A DNA stretch of 64,000 nucleotides from NCBI GenBank assembly GCA_963838835.1, contig CAWITA010000018.1:1-64000 (forward strand). Direction: 5' to 3'. This DNA is from Bog-473 sp963838835 (lineage in GTDB: Bacteria > Actinomycetota > Acidimicrobiia > Acidimicrobiales > RAAP-2). The position numbers were made by a program, and so were the translations under genes. Below the pieces are notes generated by a model. That model ran no database searches, was not told where the DNA came from, and was given only the letters and a program-made list of their open reading frames with translations. Below are positions 43,249 to 51,792 of this stretch, one piece after another (the first letter of the stretch is position 1; each line of letters begins with the position of its first letter).

Positions 43249-44436
43249 CTAGAGCTTGCCTGCGGCGGTACCGGCGATGCTCCTGCCGAATGGCAGAGAG
43301 CACGTCAGGCCGGGACTCACCGCGTTCAGCACATGGACCGCGTGATCGCTCTCGCGTACGACGATGTCATCGACGAGCTTCCCCTCCCGGTCGACCAGCT
43401 GCGCACGGTTGCCGGCGAACGACCTCGAGAGCTCGCTCTCGTGGATGTCCGGGACCAACTCCATCGCCTCTCGGGCAATGTGGCGCACGGCGAGGGACTT
43501 CTTGACCTCCCTCCGCAGCAGATCCTGGAACTCATGCCTGCGCATCATCCGGTAGAAGCCAGGCCAGCGCAGTGTTGAGCCCAACATTCCTCCCTTCAGA
43601 CTGGAGAATGAATACGCCTCGCGACCGAACGCCAACATGGCACCGGGTCCAACGATGACGCGGCCATCGGTCCGCTTCGAGAGGTGAACCCCGAGAAAGG
43701 GAAAATCGAGATCCGGCGTGGCGTAGAGGTGACTACGCACCAGGGCTGTTCGTTCCGGTCTGAGCTCCGCGTAGTAGCCCCGGAACGGGATCACTCGCAG
43801 ATCGCCGGCGAGATCCCCCGCCACCACGTCTGCGTAGAGGCCTGCAGCGTTCACGGCGACTCGTGCCCTCAGGTGACCCTGGTTCGTCTCGATCTCCACC
43901 CCACGCTCGCTGTCGACCACAGAACGGACCCGATGATCGAAGAAGAACCTGGCCCCCATCCGCGTGGCATCACCGGCCAGCGCATGAACGAATGAGCGGG
44001 CGTCGAAGGAGGCGCCCTGGGGGGCGTGGAGCGCCCCCAACCCCCGCGCGTGCGGCTCCACGTCCTTGATTTCGTCTTCGTTGAGGAGCGCGACGAGCAC
44101 ACCATTGGACTCACCCCGAGCGAGAAGCTCTCGGAGGACATCCATCTCTTGATCGGATCGCGCGACGACAAGGATTCCGCCCTCCCTGACCGGTACGCCT
44201 CGCTCGGCGCAGTAGTTGCGCAATTCTCGATTGCCCTGCACGCAGTACTGGGCCTTCAACGACCCGGGCTTGAGGTTGTACCCGGCATGGATGACCCCGG
44301 AGTTACGACCACTCTGATGCGTGGCCGGGCCCGACTCCTTCTCCAGAACGAGGACATCCACGCCCCGCTGCGCGAGGTGGAACGCGACGCTCGCGCCGAC
44401 CGCGCCGGCCCCGATGACCGCCACCTCGGCCTCCAT
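43249..44436 (-). CDS. lhgO: L-2-hydroxyglutarate oxidase
   Basis: A 395-aa FAD enzyme oxidising L-2-hydroxyglutarate to 2-oxoglutarate. Seen are the N-terminal FAD fold VAVIGAGAVGASVAFHLAQRG with LEKESG, the group marker THQSGRNSGVIHAGYNLKPGSLKAQYC, the GGILVVARSD strand, a LHAPQGASFDARSF strand, and the late ESDHAVHVLNAVSPGLTCSLPFGRSIA. It stands alone, transcribed leftward into the repeat region at 43.1 kb. The most specific assignment in this part of the window. Confidence 0.88.
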   Translation of the reverse strand: MEAEVAVIGAGAVGASVAFHLAQRGVDVLVLEKESGPATHQSGRNSGVIHAGYNLKPGSLKAQYCVQGNRELRNYCAERGVPVREGGILVVARSDQEMDVLRELLARGESNGVLVALLNEDEIKDVEPHARGLGALHAPQGASFDARSFVHALAGDATRMGARFFFDHRVRSVVDSERGVEIETNQGHLRARVAVNAAGLYADVVAGDLAGDLRVIPFRGYYAELRPERTALVRSHLYATPDLDFPFLGVHLSKRTDGRVIVGPGAMLAFGREAYSFSSLKGGMLGSTLRWPGFYRMMRRHEFQDLLRREVKKSLAVRHIAREAMELVPDIHESELSRSFAGNRAQLVDREGKLVDDIVVRESDHAVHVLNAVSPGLTCSLPFGRSIAGTAAGKL

Positions 44437-44631
44437 GGCTAGATCTCTCCCTGGGGCCGCGAACTCTCAGCCGTCACGCCGGAGCGACGCGAACGAACCC
44501 CATCGGTTCTGCAGTGCGCCGCGCCGAGTCCCCAGGATGATTCGACCGGTCCTTCCATAGTGTCTAACAGAGTCGCACGGGAGGCCGCTGATGCCGAACC
44601 GGTCCTACCAATCGAATCTGGATCGGAGCTC

Positions 44632-44649
44632 ATTTGTCAACGCAACTCC
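44632..44649 (+). repeat. 18-base direct repeat, right copy
   Basis: Identical to 14099-14116, same orientation, 30.5 kb away. Here only 12 bases separate it from the 25-base repeat, against 172 bases at the left copy. Confidence 0.7.
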
Positions 44650-44661
44650 ACCTCGTGTGCG

Positions 44662-44686
44662 CCATCGCCTCCACCAACCAACCAAA
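44662..44686 (+). repeat. 25-base direct repeat, right copy
   Basis: Identical over 25 bases to 14289-14313. It contains CATCGCCTCCACCA, which resembles the acceptor end of the tRNA-like fragment at 14231-14274. Confidence 0.7.
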
Positions 44687-44728
44687 TTTGCGCAGGTCAG
44701 ACGCTTAACGCGCTCTGATGACAAGCGA

Positions 44729-44746
44729 TGACAAAGCCATTTGTCA
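44729..44746. promoter_or_regulatory. TGACAAA inverted repeat
   Basis: TGACAAA-GCCA-TTTGTCA is a perfect 7-bp inverted repeat, with one more TGACAA at 44719. ATTTGTCA also appears in the 18-base repeats nearby, so this may be a recombinase arm site rather than an operator. Confidence 0.35.
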
Positions 44747-45194
44747 CCGACGCGTTTTTATTGCGGTCTGAGAGCTTGCGACAGCGTCGCCGTAGGTTGG
44801 CTGCATGGTCGATTTCGGACGACAGTCTTTGAACTGAAATTGGCGCAGCTGGCAGACAGCTTCACAATCCGCGGCCCCAACGCTCCCTGGGTCACCCAGG
44901 TCCGCAACTTCGCCTCGAGGCCGTGGCGCGTCCAGAGTGCCGTGACATGGCAGCTCGGGGGCCGCCGCCGACAACTGCCGGATATGCGCGGCGCGCCAAC
45001 GAACTGTTACATGCCGGCAGATCTTGACGCCAGTATCGCCCACGATCGCCGGGAGGGCGGAACTCCGCGGCGCGAGTCAGACGGGCGACGCCCTCGGCCA
45101 TCGATCCCCAACGGACTTCGACACAGATGACGGCGCACCGGCTGGGACCTAGGCTCGGTCACACCAAGCGGTACCGAGTGGGGAGAACCTGCTG

Positions 45195-46313
45195 ATGAAG
45201 ACACGCGGCGCAATTATCAGGCGGGCACCCGGAAAGTTCGAGGTCGTTGACCTGGAACTGGACGATCCCATCGAGGACGAGATCCAAGTTGCGATGGTCG
45301 CATCAGGCCTTTGCCACTCCGACGACCACATTGCAACGGGTGACTTGCCAGTGGGCTTCTATCCCGTCTGCGCCGGTCACGAGGGGGCCGGAATCGTCGA
45401 GAAGGTTGGGCCGAACACGCGGGGCTGGGATGTAGGCGACCACGTAGTCTTCACGTTTCTTGCCACCTGTGGTCGGTGTCGTTGGTGCGCGACTGGTCAA
45501 CAGAACCTCTGCGACAACGGTGCGCTCACACTCGGTGGTTCGAGGCCGCAGGACCCAACCAGCTTCCGCCTCCATTTAGGGGATGGCACAAACGTCGGGC
45601 AGGCAGCTGGTATCAGCACCTTCGCCGCGCACACGACAGTCCACGTGAACTCAGCGATCAAAGTCGACAAGGAGCTCCCGCTCGAGAAGCTGTGTCTCCT
45701 CGGCTGCGGCGTCGGGACCGGATGGGGCTCAGCAGCCAACTCGGCTGAGGTCCGCCCAAATGACACCGTCATCATCATGGGTGTCGGTGGAATCGGCATC
45801 AACGCCGTGCAGGGCGCTATCCACTGCGGAGCTGCAAACATTATTGCGGTCGACCCGGTAGCCTTCAAACGGGAGACGGCCCTGAAGCTCGGCGCCACCA
45901 ACGCCTTCGCAGACATCGCGGAAGCCGACGCCTTCGCCAAGAGCGTCACCAACGGCCAAGGCGCAGACAGTGCGATCGTCACCGTCGGCGTTGTCCACGG
46001 TGAACACATCGCACAAGCGTTCGATGCAATCCGGAAAGCCGGCACCGTGGTCGTCACCGGCGTTGCTCCGATGACGGAGGTCGGAATCCCCGTCTCACCC
46101 GCGATCCTGACACTGTTCCAGAAGCGGATCCAAGGCTCACTCTATGGAGCCTCTAACGCCACTTTCGACATCCCTCGCCAAGTTCAGATGTACCGCGACG
46201 GCAATCTGAAGCTGGACGAACTAATTACGCGGGAGTACGACCTCGACGAGATCGCCCAAGGCTACGAGGACATGCACGCCGGGATGAACATCCGCGGCAT
46301 TATTCGATACTGA
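45195..46313 (+). CDS. NDMA-type (mycofactocin-linked) zinc alcohol dehydrogenase
   Basis: A 372-aa zinc alcohol dehydrogenase of the actinobacterial group whose bound NAD is recycled by mycofactocin in vivo and by NDMA in vitro. Start MKTRGAIIRRAPGKFEV is typical. The catalytic zinc ligands are GLCHSDDH and CAGHEGAGIVE, structural zinc is CGRCRWCATGQQNLC, and the cofactor loop is GVGGIGINAVQGA. ATG 45195 follows GGGGAG with 7-8 bases spacing. No neighbour shares its strand closely, so it is a single-gene unit. Confidence 0.9.
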   Translation: MKTRGAIIRRAPGKFEVVDLELDDPIEDEIQVAMVASGLCHSDDHIATGDLPVGFYPVCAGHEGAGIVEKVGPNTRGWDVGDHVVFTFLATCGRCRWCATGQQNLCDNGALTLGGSRPQDPTSFRLHLGDGTNVGQAAGISTFAAHTTVHVNSAIKVDKELPLEKLCLLGCGVGTGWGSAANSAEVRPNDTVIIMGVGGIGINAVQGAIHCGAANIIAVDPVAFKRETALKLGATNAFADIAEADAFAKSVTNGQGADSAIVTVGVVHGEHIAQAFDAIRKAGTVVVTGVAPMTEVGIPVSPAILTLFQKRIQGSLYGASNATFDIPRQVQMYRDGNLKLDELITREYDLDEIAQGYEDMHAGMNIRGIIRY

Positions 46314-46384
46314 GCAAACCGGTGTTGTAGGCACAGCGGGCGCATGTCTCGAAGTGGTAGGGCAAATCCGGAGACGGACTGTCC

Positions 46385-46401
46385 CATATCAGACGGATAT
46401 G
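46385..46401. promoter_or_regulatory. CATATC/GATATG inverted repeat
   Basis: CATATC-AGACG-GATATG, a perfect 6-bp inverted repeat between the convergent alcohol dehydrogenase and phosphatase genes. Possibly part of a terminator or a binding site; no T run follows. Confidence 0.25.
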
Positions 46402-46505
46402 TGGTCACGGTCCGCCACTAAGATCGTTAGATCTCCCAGTTATGGCGTGCGTTGAACAGGAGGTCCCGGAGCTGCGGCGTACTGGCGTACTGGGACGGTG
46501 TTCGG

Positions 46506-47039
46506 TTATTGCGGATTGAGGGAGCAGACGAAGTCAGCCTGCTCGGGAGTCTCTATGGCCTGTGAGCAGTAATTGGCCCTGACCCAGGGCACAGCTTCTT
46601 GCGGCGACTGTCCCCCGAGCACGGCCAGGCAGGCCAGGGCGGTTCCGGTACGACCGTGACCGCCGACACAGCCGAGTTCGACGTGCTGACCGGCGCGAGC
46701 GCGTGCTTGCACCGCCTTGAGCGCCACAAGCACGCAACCGACATCGTCTGGAACGCCGAAATCCGGCCAATCGAGGTGGTCGTGGTCCCAGGGTGGCTGC
46801 CACTGCTGGTCGAGATAGAGGCCGTAGTCCGGTGGCCGTTCACGCCTGTAGGGCTCGGCGGTGTCGAATGATGCAGCGGTGATCGTGACGCCGTCGGGAA
46901 AGACGACGGTGTCAAGGTGGCGATGCACTTCAAAGAGTTGATGGTCATGCGCGTCGTCTTCGCATTTGGTCGGTTCAGATTCCTTGTCCCAGTGCAATCC
47001 GCACTGAGTGCAGAACAGGATCAGCCTCTGTTCGACCAC
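46506..47039 (-). CDS. Protein-tyrosine/dual-specificity phosphatase-like protein
   Basis: A 177-aa protein. The active-site loop VELGCVGGHGRTGTALACLAVLGG is a canonical CX5R (Cys-X5-Arg-Thr) with a general-acid Asp region before it (DHDHLDWPDFGVPDD). The N-terminal CTQCGLHWD..CEDD may bind a metal. Small bacterial phosphatases of this kind act on phospho-proteins or phospholipids. The start is the GTG at 47039, since no ATG lies nearby. Unlinked to its neighbours. Confidence 0.75.
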   Translation of the reverse strand: MVEQRLILFCTQCGLHWDKESEPTKCEDDAHDHQLFEVHRHLDTVVFPDGVTITAASFDTAEPYRRERPPDYGLYLDQQWQPPWDHDHLDWPDFGVPDDVGCVLVALKAVQARARAGQHVELGCVGGHGRTGTALACLAVLGGQSPQEAVPWVRANYCSQAIETPEQADFVCSLNPQ

Positions 47040-47151
47040 CCTTGAGACCTTAGAAGGTCGCCCCGTCCCGGCGAAACTGGGCTACTCGGAACACACGCGG
47101 CATCGGCACGTTGAGAAGGGCTACCCCAGACCAGAGGGCCACCGCCGTTCG

Positions 47152-47529
47152 CTAATTAATGTAAGAAAGAGCCTCAGTCTTGTCGTCGAACCCGACAATG
47201 TCCACGACTTTGCCACTCCGGACGGTCAGCACCTGAAACCGAAGGGCAGCTCCACCACGCTCCCTTGCGTTCTCGGTACCTCGCACACTCATAGTGACGA
47301 GAAGTCGATCACCGAGGGCCTCCACGTCATATACGCTCCCCCGGACGCCAGCATCTCGACCCCGCTGATACCAGGCCAGCACCTGGTTGCGGTTCTTGCA
47401 GCTGGGATTGCGAGCGCCAGGCGCTCCCCAAGTCACGGCCGGGTCAAGCAGTTCGGTGAAGGCTGACAGGTCCTCAGCTGCCAGCGCATTTTTGACAAGC
47501 ATCGCCATTTCGTCCATGCCATTTGTCAT
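47152..47529 (-). CDS. NTF2-like/SnoaL-type small protein
   Basis: A 125-aa cone-fold protein. The order helix (VKNALAAEDLSAFTELLDPAVTWGAPG), short loop, curved sheet (VYDVEALGDRLLVTMSV; ALRFQVLTVRSGKVVDIVGF) and C-terminal DDKTEALSYI is that of the NTF2/SnoaL superfamily. Members are ligand binders, isomerases or limonene-epoxide-hydrolase-like; the catalytic residues do not settle which. It lies between the phosphatase gene and an empty stretch. Confidence 0.75.
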   Translation of the reverse strand: MTNGMDEMAMLVKNALAAEDLSAFTELLDPAVTWGAPGARNPSCKNRNQVLAWYQRGRDAGVRGSVYDVEALGDRLLVTMSVRGTENARERGGAALRFQVLTVRSGKVVDIVGFDDKTEALSYIN

Positions 47530-47841
47530 CGATCCAATCGTGCCACCTCACCTGCTGCGAGGCCACCCGTGGCATGGGAAGGTCAGTCCGTGGACCTCAG
47601 CGGTTACACGACCGCGTCCCAAGGCAGAGTCACATAGACCCGACGAACGTGCAGGCGCTCGACGAATGGACCTGGGGCAGGTAGGCCCGGCAACCCTCGA
47701 AGGTCAATGTGTCGGCTCCGATGTTGATCCGCAGGGTGTTGGGCACCGTGGAGACCGTCCGAGTCGCCGAGCCGGGAGCCGCCATGTTGGTCCGCCTCGC
47801 CGCCGCGCTCTGACCGATATTGCCGCTGAAATCGAAGACCT
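47530..47841. other. Intergenic, nothing recognised
   Basis: Between the NTF2-like gene and the ClC-type fragment. I see no coding signal, repeat or terminator that I would defend. Confidence 0.4.
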
Positions 47842-48081
47842 GTGACGTTGTTCCGTCCTGATCACTCCACGACCGTTTCTGCCATTGGTATTGACTCGGC
47901 GCAGGGTGAGTACGCGTTCGGCGTGGCGTTCGCCCACGCCCCGGTCGGCGGAGTGGTCCTGCTCGGCGCCGCCGTCGGCGTCGCCAGCGGTCTCGGCGCC
48001 TGGGTCATGACCCAGGCCGTCTACCGCTTCGAGGATCTCTTCAAGAAGCTCACCGATCACTCCGACCTTGGGTACAGATGA
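47842..48081 (+). pseudogene. ClC-type chloride channel N-terminal fragment
   Basis: Seventy-nine codons ending at 48081. The stretch VVLLGAAVGVASGLGAWVMTQAVYRFEDLFKKL matches the first membrane helix and following loop of ClC-family channels and antiporters. The selectivity-filter region and the other helices are absent, and the frame stops soon after. It appears to be a small leftover of a deleted channel gene. Confidence 0.4.
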
Positions 48082-49317
48082 CCGATGTCATCAGTTCGAG
48101 TTTCTAATCCCTCGCTCCGTCCACATCGCTTTGGGTCACCCGAATCGAACGTGGCCAGCCCTGGGCAAATGAGAGCCGGACCCAATAGGCGTCCCCGTCG
48201 AAGGAGATCCATGACACCGTGGGGGGCGATACCTCGGGTCCGGATTTGGCGAGAGGATTGGACCGGTACTTTGGGTCGATTCGATAGCCGCGAATCGGGT
48301 GGTCAACTTCGGCGGTGCAAGTTCCACCAGCGCGACCCCGAGCCCGCCACGACAACTTCGCCAGTCTCTTCACGGAACCTTCTTCCGGTTTGGCACCTCT
48401 GGTTGCGAGTCTACGCCTTCGTCCCTACATGTTGCGTCCGAGAAGGCCTGAAGTGGGTGTCCCCGGCCGCTGGCTTGGAGGGACGCCGGCACGAGTGGGG
48501 ACTACCTGCAGGTCGCCCGTGCGAGCCCGCACCGCTCTCCGGGCTATTTATGAGCCAGCTTCAGCGCGGCCAGTCGGTCACCGATCAGGCGTTCGCCTGC
48601 CCAAATGAGCAGTGAACCCACCCGCTGCCGTGAACGTCCGAACCGCGGTGAACGGTTTCTGAGTCGGACTCTTGGCTGCCCTCGGGCTCGATGCACATTG
48701 AGGAGATCCTCATGTCTGGCCTTTCCGAGGGCCCGTAGCAATTCGGGGTGCATTGGTTCTCCTTGGAGATTCTGAGAGGAAGTATTGACGAGGGGTGTGA
48801 CAACGGGCGCGGCGACGCAGCGCCGGTGGCCCGAAGGAGCGTGACGGCGCCGTCGGCGCTCGCCCCGCGAGCCCGATGCCGGTCAGCCCAATCGCAGGGG
48901 AAGTCCGTGCACATCTCTTCGGAACCCCGACGGAGCCTGAACCGACCCCAAGGTCCTAGCGCCCACATCGAGCCCACAGCCTGTGTCGGGAGCCACATAC
49001 GCCGGAACGCCCGGATCGACATCTCGTTCCAGGGATACGCAATTTTTGTCTCCTCGAGCTTGTCCGGTGCGGCGGCCCAACTATTCGATTCGTCTGAGCC
49101 CGCGGTACTCGAACAAGTCGGAGGCGGTCGATTTCTAACCAGCTGCCCCTATGAGGATGGATTCGGCGTGTGGGACTTTGATGGACTCACCCACGATGGA
49201 GTTCCAACACGGCTGCTCACCAGGAGGCTCCTGAATCGAGCCACGTAAGCGTCGCCGTCCCGATTGGCGAAGTGGGGCGCCCATACCGTCCGGTTCCTCA
49301 CCTTGCGAGCGATGAAA
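48082..49317. other. Long stretch without a recognisable gene
   Basis: About 1.2 kb. Frames on both strands (for example 48104-48373 minus and 48748-49248 plus) do not resemble proteins I know and are Arg/Ser/Pro-rich, as shadow frames are in GC-rich DNA. The minus-strand frame ending at 48104 has a protein-like piece (WISFDGDAYWVRLSFAQGWPRS) that could be a scrap. Confidence 0.5.
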
Positions 49318-49560
49318 TCAGCCAGGTTGGCGTTGGCGCCAACATTTGTCCCAGGGGTCCCAGATGACCGTGCCCTCGGTCAAGTTACGAAAGGCCGACA
49401 GAACGGCCTCGGAGATCGCCCGGGTCCCGTTCTCGTTCGTGTAAACGAACTCGTCGCCGAACTGTTCGGCGATATGAGCCACCGCCATATCCTGATACAG
49501 GAACCCCTCGACCTCGACCTCGCTCGCCATCCAGTCGGCAATCTCACTCACGTCGACCAT
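49318..49560 (-). CDS. DUF6953-like small protein
   Basis: An 80-aa protein starting VDVSEIADWMASEVEVEG, with a YQDMAVAHIAEQFGDEFVYTNENGTRAISEAVL middle and LTEGTVIWDPWDKCW end. This matches the DUF6953 pattern, a small soluble family of unknown role seen across bacteria. ATG 49560 is used because the frame upstream to 49767 is not family-like. No operon partner. Confidence 0.7.
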   Translation of the reverse strand: MVDVSEIADWMASEVEVEGFLYQDMAVAHIAEQFGDEFVYTNENGTRAISEAVLSAFRNLTEGTVIWDPWDKCWRQRQPG

Positions 49561-50142
49561 ACGAATCAGTTTGCCACGCCCCTGCCTTCGTGAGTCCCGC
49601 GTATCCGGCGACGGGGGTACCCCGAAAGCGTCAATGTTCTCGGCCCCACTACTCCCTTCGCAGAAGGCCACTCGAATACCAGGCATTGACTTAGCGAGAG
49701 TCCGCCCCACTGATCGAGGGCTCGACTGAGGGCTTCTGCGACTGGCGACGCCTCCCCAGCCTTCCAACGCTGTAGATATTCTCCCACCAGTCTCTCTGCG
49801 CCGGCACGTTCATGTCGAGTTCTGAAATCACGGCGCGGCCTGGCGTGGACCTCCGGCGACCGGTGCTCTTGAAACGTCGCTCCTTTCGAAATTAAGTCCC
49901 AGAAGCCACCTCGGTAGCCCGGTTGGTGCCTCCATGACGTACTGCGCAAGATCGTGAGGGATCGATTTCCCACCCGCGATCGTCGACCTTGGTGAACAAA
50001 GACGGCCGCTCTCATCTCCGAAGGTACAACGGCTTGACTAGGAACAACTAAGCAACGAAGACGGCTACCGGATGGCTGGTGCGAGCACACGCGGGCCCGG
50101 TGCGGGCTACAGCTCGGTTGCGGTCGCCTCGGAGACGCGACC
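49561..50142. other. Intergenic, nothing recognised
   Basis: About 580 bases between DUF6953 and the thiolase-like gene. A minus-strand frame at 49566-50267 runs over the 3' end of the thiolase-like gene and shows no family pattern. No repeat or terminator stands out. Confidence 0.4.
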
Positions 50143-51309
50143 TCACGGGCGCTGCAGTATGACCCCCGTGCGGCTGGCCGACACGAGAACCGTGTCGGGG
50201 CTCCCAACCTGATTGCAGGACTCGCCACGCAACTGGCGCACCGCCTCGGTCGTGAGGTTGAGCCCATGTATGTAGCCCTCGCCGATCAAGCCGCCATTGG
50301 TGTTGCAGGGCAGCTTTCCCTCCGGCCCCAGGTGTCCATCGCCAATGAAGTCTTTGGCCTCACCGAATCCACAAAATCCCAACCCCTCGAGCTGCATAAG
50401 CAGGATGGGAGAGAAGGCGTCATAGATCATGGCGACGTCAATGTCAGCTCGGCTGATACCACTGGAGTCGAACAACTGCGAAGCCAGTGCGGCGGAACCA
50501 TCCATGAACGCCAGTTCAGGCCGATAGTGGTTCGACGCAATCTCCTCCTCGAAGAGTCCCGAACTGCCCGCCGCCGCAATCGTCACCGGCGCCGCTGCGT
50601 CAGACGCACGCGTGGTGTTGGTAATCACGAGAGCTACGGCTCCGTCGGTTTCTTGGCAGCAATCGAACAACCGGATGCATGGTTCGGCGATCCACCGAGA
50701 CGACTGATGGTCTTCCAATGTGATGGGACGTCCGAAGAAGTTGGCGTTGGGGTTTGTCGCGGCGTAGGAGCGCATCTGCACCACTGCCCGTCCGAAGTCT
50801 GCGCTGGTAGCTCCTGAAAGGTGCATGTAGCGCGTTGCATTGAGGGCCATCCATGAGGCAGGCGTGAGGACCCCATAGGGAGAACACCACTGCCCAGCAG
50901 TCGACCCAGAGTGCGACGAAACAGCACGACCCGACACCTCAGCCCGCCCGAACCTCGCTCCCGAGCGGGCTTTGATCGCCCGGTATGCCACCACGACGTC
51001 CGCCATCTCCGAGGCGACCGCCGCCGCGGCGTGCAAGATCACTCCCTGGGAACCACCGCCCCCATAGGGCACCCGGCTCGACCAGCGGACCTCAGGAATC
51101 CCAACCGACCGAACCAGCTCGGTCTCCTCGACGGGGTCGATGGTGTAACTGACCAACCCGTCGACGTCCCCAATCCTCACACCCGCTTCGGTTACTGCGG
51201 CCAAGATGGCCTCCGAAGCGAGCTGCGTCTCACTACGACCTGCCTCCTTGGAGAACTCGGTCTGCCCGATGCCAATGATCGACGCCTTCCCTCGCAAACT
51301 CGACGACAT
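50143..51309 (-). CDS. Thiolase-like lipid-transfer protein (Ltp-type retro-aldolase)
   Basis: A 388-aa thiolase-fold protein starting ASIIGIGQTEFSKEAGRSE. At the position of the thiolase nucleophile it has YGGGGSQGVILHAAAAV instead of a Cys-containing motif, and the C-terminal CNTNGGLIGEGYIHGLN lacks the GHP His. It is therefore probably not a classical thiolase but an Ltp2-type aldolase that cuts a side chain in sterol-like breakdown. Such proteins work with a DUF35 partner; the DUF35 gene lies five bases upstream in the same operon. Confidence 0.85.
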   Translation of the reverse strand: MSSSLRGKASIIGIGQTEFSKEAGRSETQLASEAILAAVTEAGVRIGDVDGLVSYTIDPVEETELVRSVGIPEVRWSSRVPYGGGGSQGVILHAAAAVASEMADVVVAYRAIKARSGARFGRAEVSGRAVSSHSGSTAGQWCSPYGVLTPASWMALNATRYMHLSGATSADFGRAVVQMRSYAATNPNANFFGRPITLEDHQSSRWIAEPCIRLFDCCQETDGAVALVITNTTRASDAAAPVTIAAAGSSGLFEEEIASNHYRPELAFMDGSAALASQLFDSSGISRADIDVAMIYDAFSPILLMQLEGLGFCGFGEAKDFIGDGHLGPEGKLPCNTNGGLIGEGYIHGLNLTTEAVRQLRGESCNQVGSPDTVLVSASRTGVILQRP

Positions 51310-51314
51310 GGCGC

Positions 51315-51737
51315 CTAGGCCGCCTCTGGTCGAGGTCGGAATACCGGTACTGCGAAGCCGTCGGCCGTCGGCTCGAAGGCGACTTCTACCGGCATGCCGA
51401 TGTGAATGTCATGCGGATCGACCCCGATGAGATTCGAGACGATCCGGACCCCCTCGTCCAACTCGACGAGCACCGCTGGGACTGGGTATTCGAAGGCCGG
51501 ATGCTGCGGGTGATGGAGGAGTGCATAGCTGTAGACCTCACCGGTGCCAGAGACCCCTTGCCACGACTGATCGATCGAGTGGCAGTTCGGGCACATCGGT
51601 CGAGGCGGGTGATTGAACCGGCCACAATCCTGGCAGCGCTGAATGCACAACCGGCCTTCGCGTGCTGCCAGCCAGTAGCCCTCGCTGTCATCGGTCAGGA
51701 CAGGTGCCGGGCGTGGGTGCTTTGCCTCTTCGAACAT
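51315..51737 (-). CDS. DUF35 OB-fold/zinc-ribbon partner protein
   Basis: A 140-aa protein with a rubredoxin-like zinc ribbon (CIQRCQDCGRFNHPPRPMCPNC) followed by an OB-fold (GEVYSYALLHHPQHPAF, then VPAVLVELDEGVRIVSNLIG). It forms the accessory subunit of Ltp-type aldolases and thiolase-like enzymes, shielding the acyl-CoA site. It precedes the thiolase-like gene and is divergent from a TetR gene with an ACATA/TATGT inverted repeat between. Confidence 0.88.
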   Translation of the reverse strand: MFEEAKHPRPAPVLTDDSEGYWLAAREGRLCIQRCQDCGRFNHPPRPMCPNCHSIDQSWQGVSGTGEVYSYALLHHPQHPAFEYPVPAVLVELDEGVRIVSNLIGVDPHDIHIGMPVEVAFEPTADGFAVPVFRPRPEAA

Positions 51738-51757
51738 AGATATAGCTACCAGTATGT
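51734..51757. promoter_or_regulatory. Candidate TetR operator
   Basis: ACATA (51734-51738) and TATGT (51753-51757) are inverted with a 14-base centre between the divergent DUF35 and TetR genes; the left half overlaps the DUF35 start codon. A plausible operator for the adjacent TetR. Confidence 0.35.
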
Positions 51758-51792
51758 CAAATGATGCCGCTCTATGCCGTTAGGATTTCTTC

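Larger units (their letters stand above)
44437..45194. other. Intergenic region with att-like repeats
   Basis: No gene is supported. It contains the right copies of the 18-base and 25-base direct repeats (44632-44649, 44662-44686) and a TGACAAA/TTTGTCA inverted repeat (44729-44746) preceded by another TGACAA. The last part must hold the promoter of the alcohol dehydrogenase at 45195. Confidence 0.55.

Noticed and set aside
48104..48373. 89-codon minus-strand ORF as a gene
   Set aside because: Only a short piece looks protein-like, there is no ribosome site, and no family is recognised; mentioned only as a possible scrap.
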